Source: Bacteroidia bacterium (GTDB taxonomy: Bacteria > Bacteroidota > Bacteroidia > Flavobacteriales > Flavobacteriaceae). Taken from it: a stretch of 8,173 nucleotides of DNA. A model generated the notes under the pieces. The model did no database searches, was not told the origin of the DNA, and was given only the letters and a program-made list of their open reading frames with translations. This document shows positions 1 through 5,607 of this stretch, piece by piece (within the stretch, counting starts at the first letter, position 1; each line of letters opens with the position of its first letter). Where the stretch lies: NCBI GenBank assembly GCA_030431085.1, contig JAUIJW010000097.1, positions 1 through 8,173 of the forward strand, in the 5' to 3' direction. The position numbers and the translations under genes were made by a program.

Positions 1-308
1 AAATCATTGATTTGATATCCCAATTTTTTGAGATTTGGATATTTTTCTAATAGGTGTTTTCCAACTGTTCTACCTAGGGTTCGTGCTACAACAGATACTT
101 CTAAACTATGTGTAAGTCTGGTGTGTACAAAATCTGTTTTAGAAAGTGGTACTACTTGGGTTTTATCTTGTAAACTTCTAAACGAATCAGAAAAAATGAT
201 TCTATCGTAATCTACTTCAAAGCCTAATCGCGTTTCATCTTGGTCTATTCTGTGCCTTTTTTCGGTATCTCCAAAGCGTTTCAATGAAAGTAATTGTTCC
301 CAATTCAT
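1..308 (-). CDS. dgt: Deoxyguanosinetriphosphate triphosphohydrolase (dGTPase), N-terminal part, cut by window edge
   Basis: This is the first 102 codons of a dGTPase, an HD-superfamily metal enzyme that cleaves dGTP (and, in some relatives, other dNTPs) to the deoxynucleoside and triphosphate in the cytoplasm. The reading frame begins at ATG 308-306 with MNWEQLLSLKR and stays open to the left edge, so roughly three quarters of the usual protein is missing. Two family hallmarks are visible. One is an arginine-rich FRSLQDKTQVVPL segment (about residues 43-55). The other is VHTRLTHSLEVS (61-72), in which H67 matches the first metal-binding histidine of the HD site (H69 in E. coli Dgt). The later HD pair and the distal aspartate lie outside the window. 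The gene is on the same strand as nrdBA but is separated from it by an opposing gene and a terminator, so it should have its own promoter in 309-445. The family call is firm; the substrate range cannot be read from this fragment. Confidence 0.93.
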   Translation of the reverse strand, partial: MNWEQLLSLKRFGDTEKRHRIDQDETRLGFEVDYDRIIFSDSFRSLQDKTQVVPLSKTDFVHTRLTHSLEVSVVARTLGRTVGKHLLEKYPNLKKLGYQIND

Positions 309-445
309 AGTTTAAAATTTGCGCTAATATACTATAACTTTTGAAGACAAAAACTTACTATTTTTTATTCTATAATTATTTAATAACCTCGATTTAACAT
401 TAAAAAAACATTGTATTGCTTTCTTTGCCCTTTAAAATTAAAGTG

Positions 446-790
446 ATGAAAAAAATACTCTTCTTTACGATGCTCGTTTTGTCTACCATTGGATATGCTC
501 AAGATGGAAAAATACAAGGACAAATTTTAGATGGTGAAAATAATAATGAAGCCTTGCCCTTTGCGAATATTAAAATTTTAGAAAAGAATTTAACAGCAAC
601 TACAAACCTTGAGGGTGAATTTGAATTGGCTTTAGCCGATGGTACGTATACTCTGTTTATTAACTTTGTGGGCTACGAACCAATAACAGTACCAAGCGTA
701 ACCGTTAATGAAGGAGAGATTTTTACAATTAATGAAAAATTATATGCTAAAAAAGTTCAGTTACCTCGAGATTTAGCTTTAAATCCATAA
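446..790 (+). CDS. Small secreted protein with a single carboxypeptidase-like regulatory domain
   Basis: A 114-residue exported protein. An upstream in-frame ATG at 416 exists, but 446 is chosen because it places a classic signal peptide at the N-terminus: MKK, a hydrophobic core (ILFFTMLVLSTIG), then YA|QDG, with signal peptidase I cleavage likely after A18. There is no lipobox cysteine. The mature part (about 22-100) matches the carboxypeptidase D regulatory-like beta-sandwich: GKIQGQILDGE, LPFANIKI, TTNLEGEFEL and YTLFINFVGYEP. In Bacteroidota this fold usually forms the N-terminal extension of TonB-dependent (SusC-like) receptors or part of larger surface proteins. Here the chain stops at residue 114 (QLPRDLALNP), with no plug or barrel following before the terminator. 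It is therefore either a true stand-alone periplasmic or surface domain or a remnant of a larger gene; the intact frame and signal peptide favour the former. Its specific function is unknown. It is convergent with nrdA and divergent from dgt. Confidence 0.8.
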   Translation: MKKILFFTMLVLSTIGYAQDGKIQGQILDGENNNEALPFANIKILEKNLTATTNLEGEFELALADGTYTLFINFVGYEPITVPSVTVNEGEIFTINEKLYAKKVQLPRDLALNP

Positions 791-812
791 AATCTTCCCC
801 TTCGTTTCACTA

Positions 813-831
813 ATAAACCAAATCGGTTTAT
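813..831. repeat. Short perfect inverted repeat (hairpin) after the secreted-protein gene
   Basis: Arms ATAAACC (813-819) and GGTTTAT (825-831) are perfectly complementary around a 5-nt AAATC loop. The hairpin lies 22 bp after the stop codon at 790 and just before the stronger terminator at 839-868, so the plus-strand transcript would carry two hairpins in tandem. It has no T-tract of its own. It could protect the 3' end of the small mRNA or could be fortuitous in AT-rich DNA. Confidence 0.45.
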
Positions 832-838
832 CCCCAAA

Positions 839-868
839 AAAATAACCTGCAAAACTGCAGGTTATTTT
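839..868. terminator. Bidirectional intrinsic terminator between the secreted-protein gene and nrdA
   Basis: A perfect 13-bp stem, AAAATAACCTGCA (839-851) with TGCAGGTTATTTT (856-868), closes on a 4-nt AAAC loop. It sits between two convergent genes. For minus-strand transcripts (end of nrdBA) the stem runs into seven consecutive T residues (836-842 read on the minus strand). For plus-strand transcripts a four-T tail follows. It should therefore stop transcription from both sides, more strongly for nrdBA. Confidence 0.85.
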
Positions 869-901
869 AGATTTTAGATTGTATTGTGTTAAGGTCGTTC
901 G

Positions 902-3301
902 TTAAGAGCCGCACATTAAACAATCGTCTGGATTGTCTTTAGACTTTAAAATCAATTCTCTTAATTCATCTCCCGTTAAAGGCTGCTCTTCTGTAGCGCC
1001 TGCTGGCAAGCCTTCTTTTTTCTTAGAAACTGTAAATTGAATGGCATTTACGGCAGATTTAGTTCTAAGGTAATACATACCAGTTTTAAGTCCAGATTTC
1101 CATGCATAGAAATGCATTGAGGTTAGCTTACCAAAATCAGGGTCTTGCATAAACAGGTTGAGTGATTGCGATTGATCAATGAAATATCCTCTTTGACGCG
1201 CCATATCGATAATATCTTTCATACTCATTTCCCAAACTGTTTTGTAAAGATCTTTTAGGTCTTGAGGAATTTCATCAATATGCTGTATTGAACCGTTAGA
1301 ACGCATGATTTCTTCTTTCATGTCGTTGTTCCAAAGGTTTAATTTCACCAAATCTTCGAGTAAATGTTTGTTAACTACAATAAACTCACCAGAAAGTACT
1401 CTTCTCGTATAAATGTTAGAAGTATAAGGCTCAAAGGCTTCGTTATTTCCAAGAATTTGCGATGTCGATGCCGTTGGCATTGGGGCCACTAATAAAGAGT
1501 TTCTTACCCCGTGTTGAAGAATATTTTCACGTAGCTTTTTCCAATCCCATCTTCCGCTAAGGTCATCTTCATTTACATTCCACATGTTGAATTGAAATTC
1601 TCCTTGGGAAATGGGTGACCCTTTATAGGTTGAATAAGGCTCTTTAGCTTTGGCAATCTCCATAGAAGAAGTGAGAGCTGCAAAGTAAATAGTTTCGAAA
1701 ATATCTTGATTTAACTGTTTGGCTTCATCACTTGTAAACGGTAGTCTAAGCATGATAAACGCATCGGCTAAACCTTGTATACCTAAACCAACTGGTCTGT
1801 GACGTAGGTTAGAATTTTCGGCTTCTTTTACAGGATAAAAATTCTCATCAATAACGGTATCGAGATTACGAGTTACTTTTTTAGTAACTTTAAATAGCTT
1901 TTTATGGTCAAAAAATTTATTACCATCAGCATCTTCGCTCACAAACATTGGTATGGCAATAGAAGCTAGGTTACATACAGCAACCTCATCTTTTGCTGTA
2001 TACTCCATAATTTCTGTACATAAATTTGATGAGCGAATGGTACCTAAGTTTTTATGATTTGTTTTACGGTTTACAGCATCTTTATATAGCATATATGGGT
2101 TACCAGTTTCAATTTGAGCTTCTAGTATTTTTTCCCATAACTCACGTGCTTTGATTGTTTTTCGACCTTTACCAACTTTTTCATAGCCAGCATAGAGTTT
2201 TTCAAATTCTTCACCATAAGTATCGTATAAATGCGGACATTCGTTAGGACACATTAGAGTCCAATCACCATCTTCTTCAACACGTTTCATAAATAAATCT
2301 GGAATCCACATTGCAAAAAATAAATCGCGTGCACGCATTTCTTCTTTACCGTGATTCTTTTTTAGATCTAAAAACTGAAAAACATCGGCATGCCAAGGCT
2401 CTAAGTATACAGCAAATGAACCTTTTCTTTTACCACCACCTTGGTCTACGTATCTAGCCGTATCATTATATACTCTTAGCATAGGGACAATACCATTAGA
2501 TGTGCCATTAGTACCTCTAATATAAGATCCTGTAGCTCTTACGTTATGAATAGATAAGCCAATACCACCGGCAGACTGAGAAATTTTAGCTGTTTGCTTT
2601 AAAGTATCATAAATTCCATCAATACTATCGTCTTGCATTTGTAATAAAAAACAAGAAGACATTTGTGGTTTTGGTGTACCAGAGTTAAATAAAGTTGGTG
2701 TCGCATGTGTAAAATAACGCTTACTCATTAGCTCATAAGTTTCAATCGCTGCATCAATATCTTCTTTATGAATACCAATAGAAACACGCATTAACATGTG
2801 CTGTGGACGTTCGACAATTTGCCCGTTAATTTTTAATAAATACGACCTTTCTAAAGTTTTAAATCCAAAGAAATCATAACCAAAATCTCTGTTATAAATA
2901 ATGGTTGAGTCTAGTTTATCTTTATTGTCAATGATAATTTTATAAACATCATCAGCAACCATTGGTGCTTTTTTTCCAGTTCTTGGATTAACATATTCAT
3001 ATAAGTCGGTCATAGTTTCACTAAACGACTTCTTAGTATTCTTATGCAGATTAGATACGGCAATTCTAGCAGCAACTTTAGCATAATCTGGATGCGTTGT
3101 AGTTAATGTAGCAGAAATTTCTGCGGCGAGATTATCTAATTCTGATGTTGTGACACCATCGTAAATACCTTCAATGACACGCATGGCCACTTTAACAGGG
3201 TCTACCAAATCATTTAATCCATAGCATAATTTTCTTACGCGTGCGGTAATTTTGTCGAACATTACCGGTTCTTTTTTTCCGTCTCTTTTAACTACGTACA
3301 T
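902..3301 (-). CDS. nrdA: Ribonucleoside-diphosphate reductase class Ia, alpha (large, catalytic) subunit
   Basis: A 799-residue R1 subunit that reduces NDPs to dNDPs in the cytoplasm using the radical generated by NrdB. Residues 1-90 form an ATP-cone (VVKRDGKKEPVMFDKI at the start), so dATP inhibition and ATP activation are expected. All catalytic residues are visible: redox pair C217 (SSCFLL) and C443 (AVCNLAS), N426/C428/E430 in SSNLCTEI with C428 as the thiyl-radical cysteine, the PMPTASTSQILGNNEAFEP substrate loop (607-625), and radical-transfer tyrosines Y743-Y744 (GMYYLRT). The mobile C-terminal pair C794/C797 lies in DDCLMCGS. Spacing follows vertebrate R1 (C218, C429, C444) rather than E. 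coli NrdA (C225, C439, C462). There is no intein or frameshift. The start at 3301 puts the ATP-cone right at the N-terminus. The gene lies 104 bp downstream of nrdB, is probably co-transcribed with it, and ends at the terminator at 839-868. Confidence 0.98.
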   Translation of the reverse strand: MYVVKRDGKKEPVMFDKITARVRKLCYGLNDLVDPVKVAMRVIEGIYDGVTTSELDNLAAEISATLTTTHPDYAKVAARIAVSNLHKNTKKSFSETMTDLYEYVNPRTGKKAPMVADDVYKIIIDNKDKLDSTIIYNRDFGYDFFGFKTLERSYLLKINGQIVERPQHMLMRVSIGIHKEDIDAAIETYELMSKRYFTHATPTLFNSGTPKPQMSSCFLLQMQDDSIDGIYDTLKQTAKISQSAGGIGLSIHNVRATGSYIRGTNGTSNGIVPMLRVYNDTARYVDQGGGKRKGSFAVYLEPWHADVFQFLDLKKNHGKEEMRARDLFFAMWIPDLFMKRVEEDGDWTLMCPNECPHLYDTYGEEFEKLYAGYEKVGKGRKTIKARELWEKILEAQIETGNPYMLYKDAVNRKTNHKNLGTIRSSNLCTEIMEYTAKDEVAVCNLASIAIPMFVSEDADGNKFFDHKKLFKVTKKVTRNLDTVIDENFYPVKEAENSNLRHRPVGLGIQGLADAFIMLRLPFTSDEAKQLNQDIFETIYFAALTSSMEIAKAKEPYSTYKGSPISQGEFQFNMWNVNEDDLSGRWDWKKLRENILQHGVRNSLLVAPMPTASTSQILGNNEAFEPYTSNIYTRRVLSGEFIVVNKHLLEDLVKLNLWNNDMKEEIMRSNGSIQHIDEIPQDLKDLYKTVWEMSMKDIIDMARQRGYFIDQSQSLNLFMQDPDFGKLTSMHFYAWKSGLKTGMYYLRTKSAVNAIQFTVSKKKEGLPAGATEEQPLTGDELRELILKSKDNPDDCLMCGS

Positions 3302-3405
3302 ATTATTTATTTTAAAAAGGTTAGTTTTTTACCTAAAATTTAGAGCCAAACGACCCCTATAGATTGATAAACCTACTTCTGTTAATTTATGATAATTTTT
3401 AAATA
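3302..3405 (-). other. nrdB-nrdA intergenic spacer
   Basis: The 104-bp spacer between nrdB and nrdA is AT-rich and contains no ORF worth calling. I see no convincing hairpin with a T-tract on the minus strand, so read-through from nrdB is expected. It is longer than needed for simple translational coupling and could hold an internal promoter or a processing site, but no clear TAnnTTTG-type promoter motif was found. The sequence just before the nrdA ATG is A/T-rich without a Shine-Dalgarno motif. Confidence 0.5.
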
Positions 3406-4377
3406 CTAAAAATCGGCGTCGAAAGAAATATTCCCTGTGCCACCAGATTTCACTCCTGCTTTTTGGTATTCTGATACTCTTTTTTCGAAAAAATTTGTTT
3501 TACCTTCTAAAGAAATCATCTCCATAAAGTCGAAAGGATTGGTTGCGTTATACACTTTTTCACAGCCTAACTCTAAAAGTAATCTATCTGCAACAAATTC
3601 TAAATACTGAGTCATCAATTTAGCATTCATACCAATTAAACTTACGGGTAAAGATTCTGTAATAAACTCTCTCTCAATATCTAAAGCATTGATAATAATG
3701 TCTTGAATTCTTTCTTTAGGGACTTTATTAACTAAATGATTGTTATGCAGGTGTACTGCAAAATCGCAGTGCATACCTTCATCTCTAGAGATAAGTTCGT
3801 TAGAAAAAGTTAAACCAGGCATTAAACCTCTCTTTTTCAACCAGAAAATTGAACAAAATGCTCCAGAAAAGAAAATACCTTCAACGGCTGCAAATGCAAT
3901 TAAACGTTCTGCAAAACTTGGTGATTCAATCCATTTTAAAGCCCAATCTGCTTTCTTTTTTATGGCAGGAAAATTTTCAATGGCTTTAAACAAAGTATTC
4001 TTTTCAGCCTCATTTTTTACATAAGTATCGATGAGTAAAGAATAAGTTTCAGAATGGATGTTTTCCATCATAATTTGAAATCCGTAAAAAAACTTGGCTT
4101 CAGAATACTGTACTTCATTCACAAAATTTTCTGCAAGATTTTCATTAACAATACCATCGGAAGCAGCAAAAAAAGCTAAAATATGTTTGATAAAATAGCG
4201 CTCATCATCGGTCAATTTATTATTCCAATCTGTTAAATCTTGGTGTAAATCAATTTCTTCTGCAGTCCAAAAACAAGCTTCTTGCTTTTTATACCAATCC
4301 CAAATATCGTGATGTTGAATGGGAAAAATTACAAATCGGTCGTTATTGGGCGCTAAAATTGGTTCTATGTTTGACAT
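3406..4377 (-). CDS. nrdB: Ribonucleoside-diphosphate reductase class Ia, beta (small, radical-generating) subunit
   Basis: A 323-residue R2 subunit with a ferritin-like fold that houses the di-iron centre and tyrosyl radical used by NrdA. All expected ligands are present: D74 (FFAASDGIVNEN), E105 and H108 with radical tyrosine Y112 (MENIHSETY), E166 (FAAVEGIFF), and E200 and H203 (SRDEGMHCDF). W26 in HHDIWDWYKK matches the electron-transfer tryptophan of vertebrate R2. The C-terminus, FDADF, is the docking tail for R1 and resembles the vertebrate R2 ending. The tyrosine is present and no nrdI flavodoxin gene is visible nearby, so class Ia (Fe-Y radical) is the best reading. The ATG at 4377 starts a normal-length protein, and the stop is TAG. 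The gene is first in the nrdB-nrdA unit, and its upstream region carries a DnaA box. The antisense 94-codon frame inside it is a shadow. Confidence 0.98.
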   Translation of the reverse strand: MSNIEPILAPNNDRFVIFPIQHHDIWDWYKKQEACFWTAEEIDLHQDLTDWNNKLTDDERYFIKHILAFFAASDGIVNENLAENFVNEVQYSEAKFFYGFQIMMENIHSETYSLLIDTYVKNEAEKNTLFKAIENFPAIKKKADWALKWIESPSFAERLIAFAAVEGIFFSGAFCSIFWLKKRGLMPGLTFSNELISRDEGMHCDFAVHLHNNHLVNKVPKERIQDIIINALDIEREFITESLPVSLIGMNAKLMTQYLEFVADRLLLELGCEKVYNATNPFDFMEMISLEGKTNFFEKRVSEYQKAGVKSGGTGNISFDADF

Positions 4378-4413
4378 TTTTTTGGAGTTATTAGTATTGT
4401 TTATTGGGATGAT

Positions 4414-4430
4414 AGCGGTATGCGCTTCGC
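4414..4430 (-). repeat. GC-rich dyads in the nrdB leader
   Basis: In an otherwise AT-rich leader, two short overlapping dyads compete for the same bases: AGCG (4414-4417) with CGCT (4423-4426), and GCG (4422-4424) with CGC (4428-4430). They lie about 37-53 bp before the nrdB start codon. The stems are only 4 and 3 bp, so this records a visible pattern and is not a claimed riboregulator. Confidence 0.25.
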
Positions 4431-4460
4431 TGACAAAGATTTCAAAAAAAGGTTAAATAA

Positions 4461-4488
4461 AAAATCTAACTTATCCACATTGCTCAAA
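4461..4488 (-). promoter_or_regulatory. Candidate Bacteroidota-type promoter for nrdBA
   Basis: Read on the minus strand, TTTG (4488-4485) lies 16 nt before TAGATTTT (4468-4461), a 7 of 8 match to the -7 element TAnnTTTG. The spacer is slightly short for the Bacteroidota consensus. An alternative, AATCTTTG at 4441-4434, has no partner element. If the first reading is right, the DnaA box at 4471-4479 lies between the two elements, where bound DnaA could block or modulate transcription. The motif is weak and needs start-site mapping. Confidence 0.2.
4471..4479 (+). promoter_or_regulatory. Perfect DnaA box upstream of nrdB
   Basis: The nonamer TTATCCACA matches the consensus TTATNCACA exactly and is identical to high-affinity E. 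coli boxes. It lies about 94 bp upstream of the nrdB start codon. A weaker 8 of 9 match, TTATTTACA, lies on the minus strand at 4587-4579. In E. coli, DnaA binds upstream of nrdAB and controls its expression, so a similar role here is plausible. The sequence match is certain; the function is inferred. Confidence 0.6.
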
Positions 4489-4585
4489 AAGTTTTTAACA
4501 AGTGGTCTTAATATAAAACCTACATGTTAGAGAATGGGTTAAATGCTAGATTACGAAGGGATTAATATTAAAAATGATTGTAAAT

Positions 4586-4615
4586 AAAAAGAGCCAATAA
4601 ATATTGACTCTTTTT
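4586..4615 (-). terminator. Intrinsic terminator of the nuclease-hydrolase operon
   Basis: The arms at 4586-4598 and 4603-4615 form a stem around a 4-nt loop. The core is AAAGAG-x-CAAT paired with ATTG-x-CTCTTT. Position 4594/4607 is a C-A mismatch when transcribed from the plus strand but a permitted G-U wobble in minus-strand RNA. The 13-bp stem is therefore unbroken only in the minus direction, where it ends in a U-rich tract. This fits a terminator 145 bp after the hydrolase stop codon that insulates nrdB from the upstream operon. Confidence 0.72.
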
Positions 4616-4741
4616 TTGTTAACCTAAAAATAAATAGGAAACAAAACATCCAAAATACTCTTTCTTTTTATTGCAAAACGCAATGATGTTTTTAAACTTT
4701 TTCTTTTCCTGTTTATGATTAAGGTTTAATAAGGTTAACAA
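4616..4741. repeat. 10-bp inverted repeat pair flanking about 106 bp
   Basis: TTGTTAACCT (4616-4625) and AGGTTAACAA (4732-4741) are exact reverse complements. Each contains the palindromic hexamer GTTAAC. They bracket the region between the terminator and the end of the hydrolase gene, including the 5-bp dyad at 4670-4684. They could be paired binding sites for a dimeric regulator or chance in AT-rich sequence. There are no flanking duplications or ORFs that would suggest a miniature transposable element. Confidence 0.35.
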
Positions 4742-4760
4742 TTTTAGAGAAAAAAAATAA

Positions 4761-5603
4761 TTATTTTTTTAAAAAACTGATAGTGTGATCGATAACTTTA
4801 TATAAATCTGAGGGAAGCTCTTTTTGGCGCCAAGGTTGCATACTGCCAAACGAATGATCACCATTATTAATAGTAATTAAAGTACTTGTTTTACCCCATT
4901 GGTGTTGGTTTTGAGCTTCATGAAAAGGAATGGTTTCATCTTTTGTGCCATGAATGATAAGGTAAGGGATATTTAAGTTTTCAACAGCTCGTTTAATATT
5001 GAACCGCTGCTCATTTCTTTTAAAATCTTCGTAAAACTGATAGTACAAAGGCATTTGTTGTTGCGTTCTTTGATTCGGAATGTGTATCACACCTTCTGCT
5101 TTCCATTGCTTTAAAACATCGCCATTTGGAAATTTGGATCCAAAATCTGAAACACCACCCCAGGTTATGGCTTTTTTAATAGTTGTATTTTCAAAAGATT
5201 TTAATGCCACAATACCACCACCGCGAGAATGACCGATTAAGGAAATATTATTAACGTTTATCTGCGACGAAAAAAGATCATTTGTAGACACCCAGTTAAT
5301 AACAGATTCTAAGTCATCCATCTCTTTGGAGAAATTGTTTTGTCCGAAGGCTTCTAAGTCAGGAAAATCAATGGGGTTTTCGGTCGTGCCACCATTATGT
5401 GAAAAGTTAAACTTGATAAAAAAATATCCGTGCTGAGCAAAGTATTTCGCCATTAAATGCCAAGCTCCCCAATCTTTATACCCTTTGAAACCATGGCAAA
5501 AAATTACTGCATTTTTGGTTTGACGATTGTTGTTGTAACTAACATCTAATAAGATAGGTTTTTCATGCTTGCCGCGGATGACTAAATTTTTTTCTATGAT
5601 CAT
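4761..5603 (-). CDS. Alpha/beta hydrolase (serine esterase/peptidase-like), cytoplasmic
   Basis: A 280-residue single-domain alpha/beta hydrolase. The nucleophile elbow is GHSRGGG with S126. The other triad members are D222 (IIHGTKDETIP) and H250 (NNGDHSFG). The N-terminal CHGFKGYKDWGA loop (36-47) supplies the oxyanion-hole region. No signal peptide or membrane segment is seen, so it is cytoplasmic. The fold and the FCHGFKGYKDW start resemble the dienelactone-hydrolase and serine-aminopeptidase-like branches, but the substrate cannot be told from sequence; ester, lactone and peptide bonds are all possible. The ATG at 5603 begins 4 bp after the TAA stop of the AddB-like gene, so the two are almost certainly co-transcribed and perhaps translationally coupled. 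The stop codon lies inside a 20-bp A/T palindrome (4751-4770), probably fortuitous. The operon terminator is at 4586-4615. A link to DNA repair is suggested only by this gene order. Confidence 0.9.
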   Translation of the reverse strand: MIIEKNLVIRGKHEKPILLDVSYNNNRQTKNAVIFCHGFKGYKDWGAWHLMAKYFAQHGYFFIKFNFSHNGGTTENPIDFPDLEAFGQNNFSKEMDDLESVINWVSTNDLFSSQINVNNISLIGHSRGGGIVALKSFENTTIKKAITWGGVSDFGSKFPNGDVLKQWKAEGVIHIPNQRTQQQMPLYYQFYEDFKRNEQRFNIKRAVENLNIPYLIIHGTKDETIPFHEAQNQHQWGKTSTLITINNGDHSFGSMQPWRQKELPSDLYKVIDHTISFLKK

Positions 5604-5607
5604 TAGC

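Larger units (their letters stand above)
4378..4760. other. 383-bp non-coding region between nrdB and the hydrolase gene
   Basis: I see no credible gene here in either direction. From left to right it contains the presumed nrdB leader with a small GC-rich island (4414-4430), a perfect DnaA box (4471-4479), a terminator-like hairpin (4586-4615), and a 10-bp inverted repeat pair (4616-4625 and 4732-4741). A 5-bp dyad, ATTGC-AAAAC-GCAAT, lies at 4670-4684. The hexamer GGTTAA occurs at 4451, 4537 and 4733, and in reverse at 4619-4624. The part to the right of the terminator is probably the 3' untranslated tail of the hydrolase message. No NrdR-box pair (ACACwATATATwGTGT type) was recognised. Confidence 0.6.

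Noticed and set aside
28..210. 60-codon plus-strand open frame
   Set aside because: It lies entirely antisense to dgt, whose minus-strand translation shows clear dGTPase motifs; it is a shadow frame.
416..445. Ten-codon N-terminal extension of the secreted protein from the ATG at 416
   Set aside because: It would place MLSLPFKIKV before an otherwise textbook signal peptide starting MKKILFF; the start at 446 is more natural.
864..880. Tandem 7-mer ATTTTAG twice after the terminator
   Set aside because: Only two copies, AT-rich and without flanking structure; no reason to call it a functional repeat.
3548..3556. DnaA-like nonamer TTATACACT inside nrdB
   Set aside because: Only 8 of 9 bases match and it lies in coding sequence; such matches are expected by chance in AT-rich DNA.
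3740..4024. 94-codon plus-strand open frame
   Set aside because: Antisense to the middle of nrdB, with no recognisable domain; a shadow of a strongly conserved gene.
4378..4760. NrdR-box pair before nrdB
   Set aside because: Searched by eye for ACAC/GTGT-type dyads around an AT core; none found in this region.
4751..4770. Perfect 20-bp A/T-only palindrome across the hydrolase stop codon
   Set aside because: It consists only of A and T runs around AATAATTATT, has no loop for a stable RNA hairpin, and is best explained by a lysine-rich C-terminus ending in an AT-rich tail.
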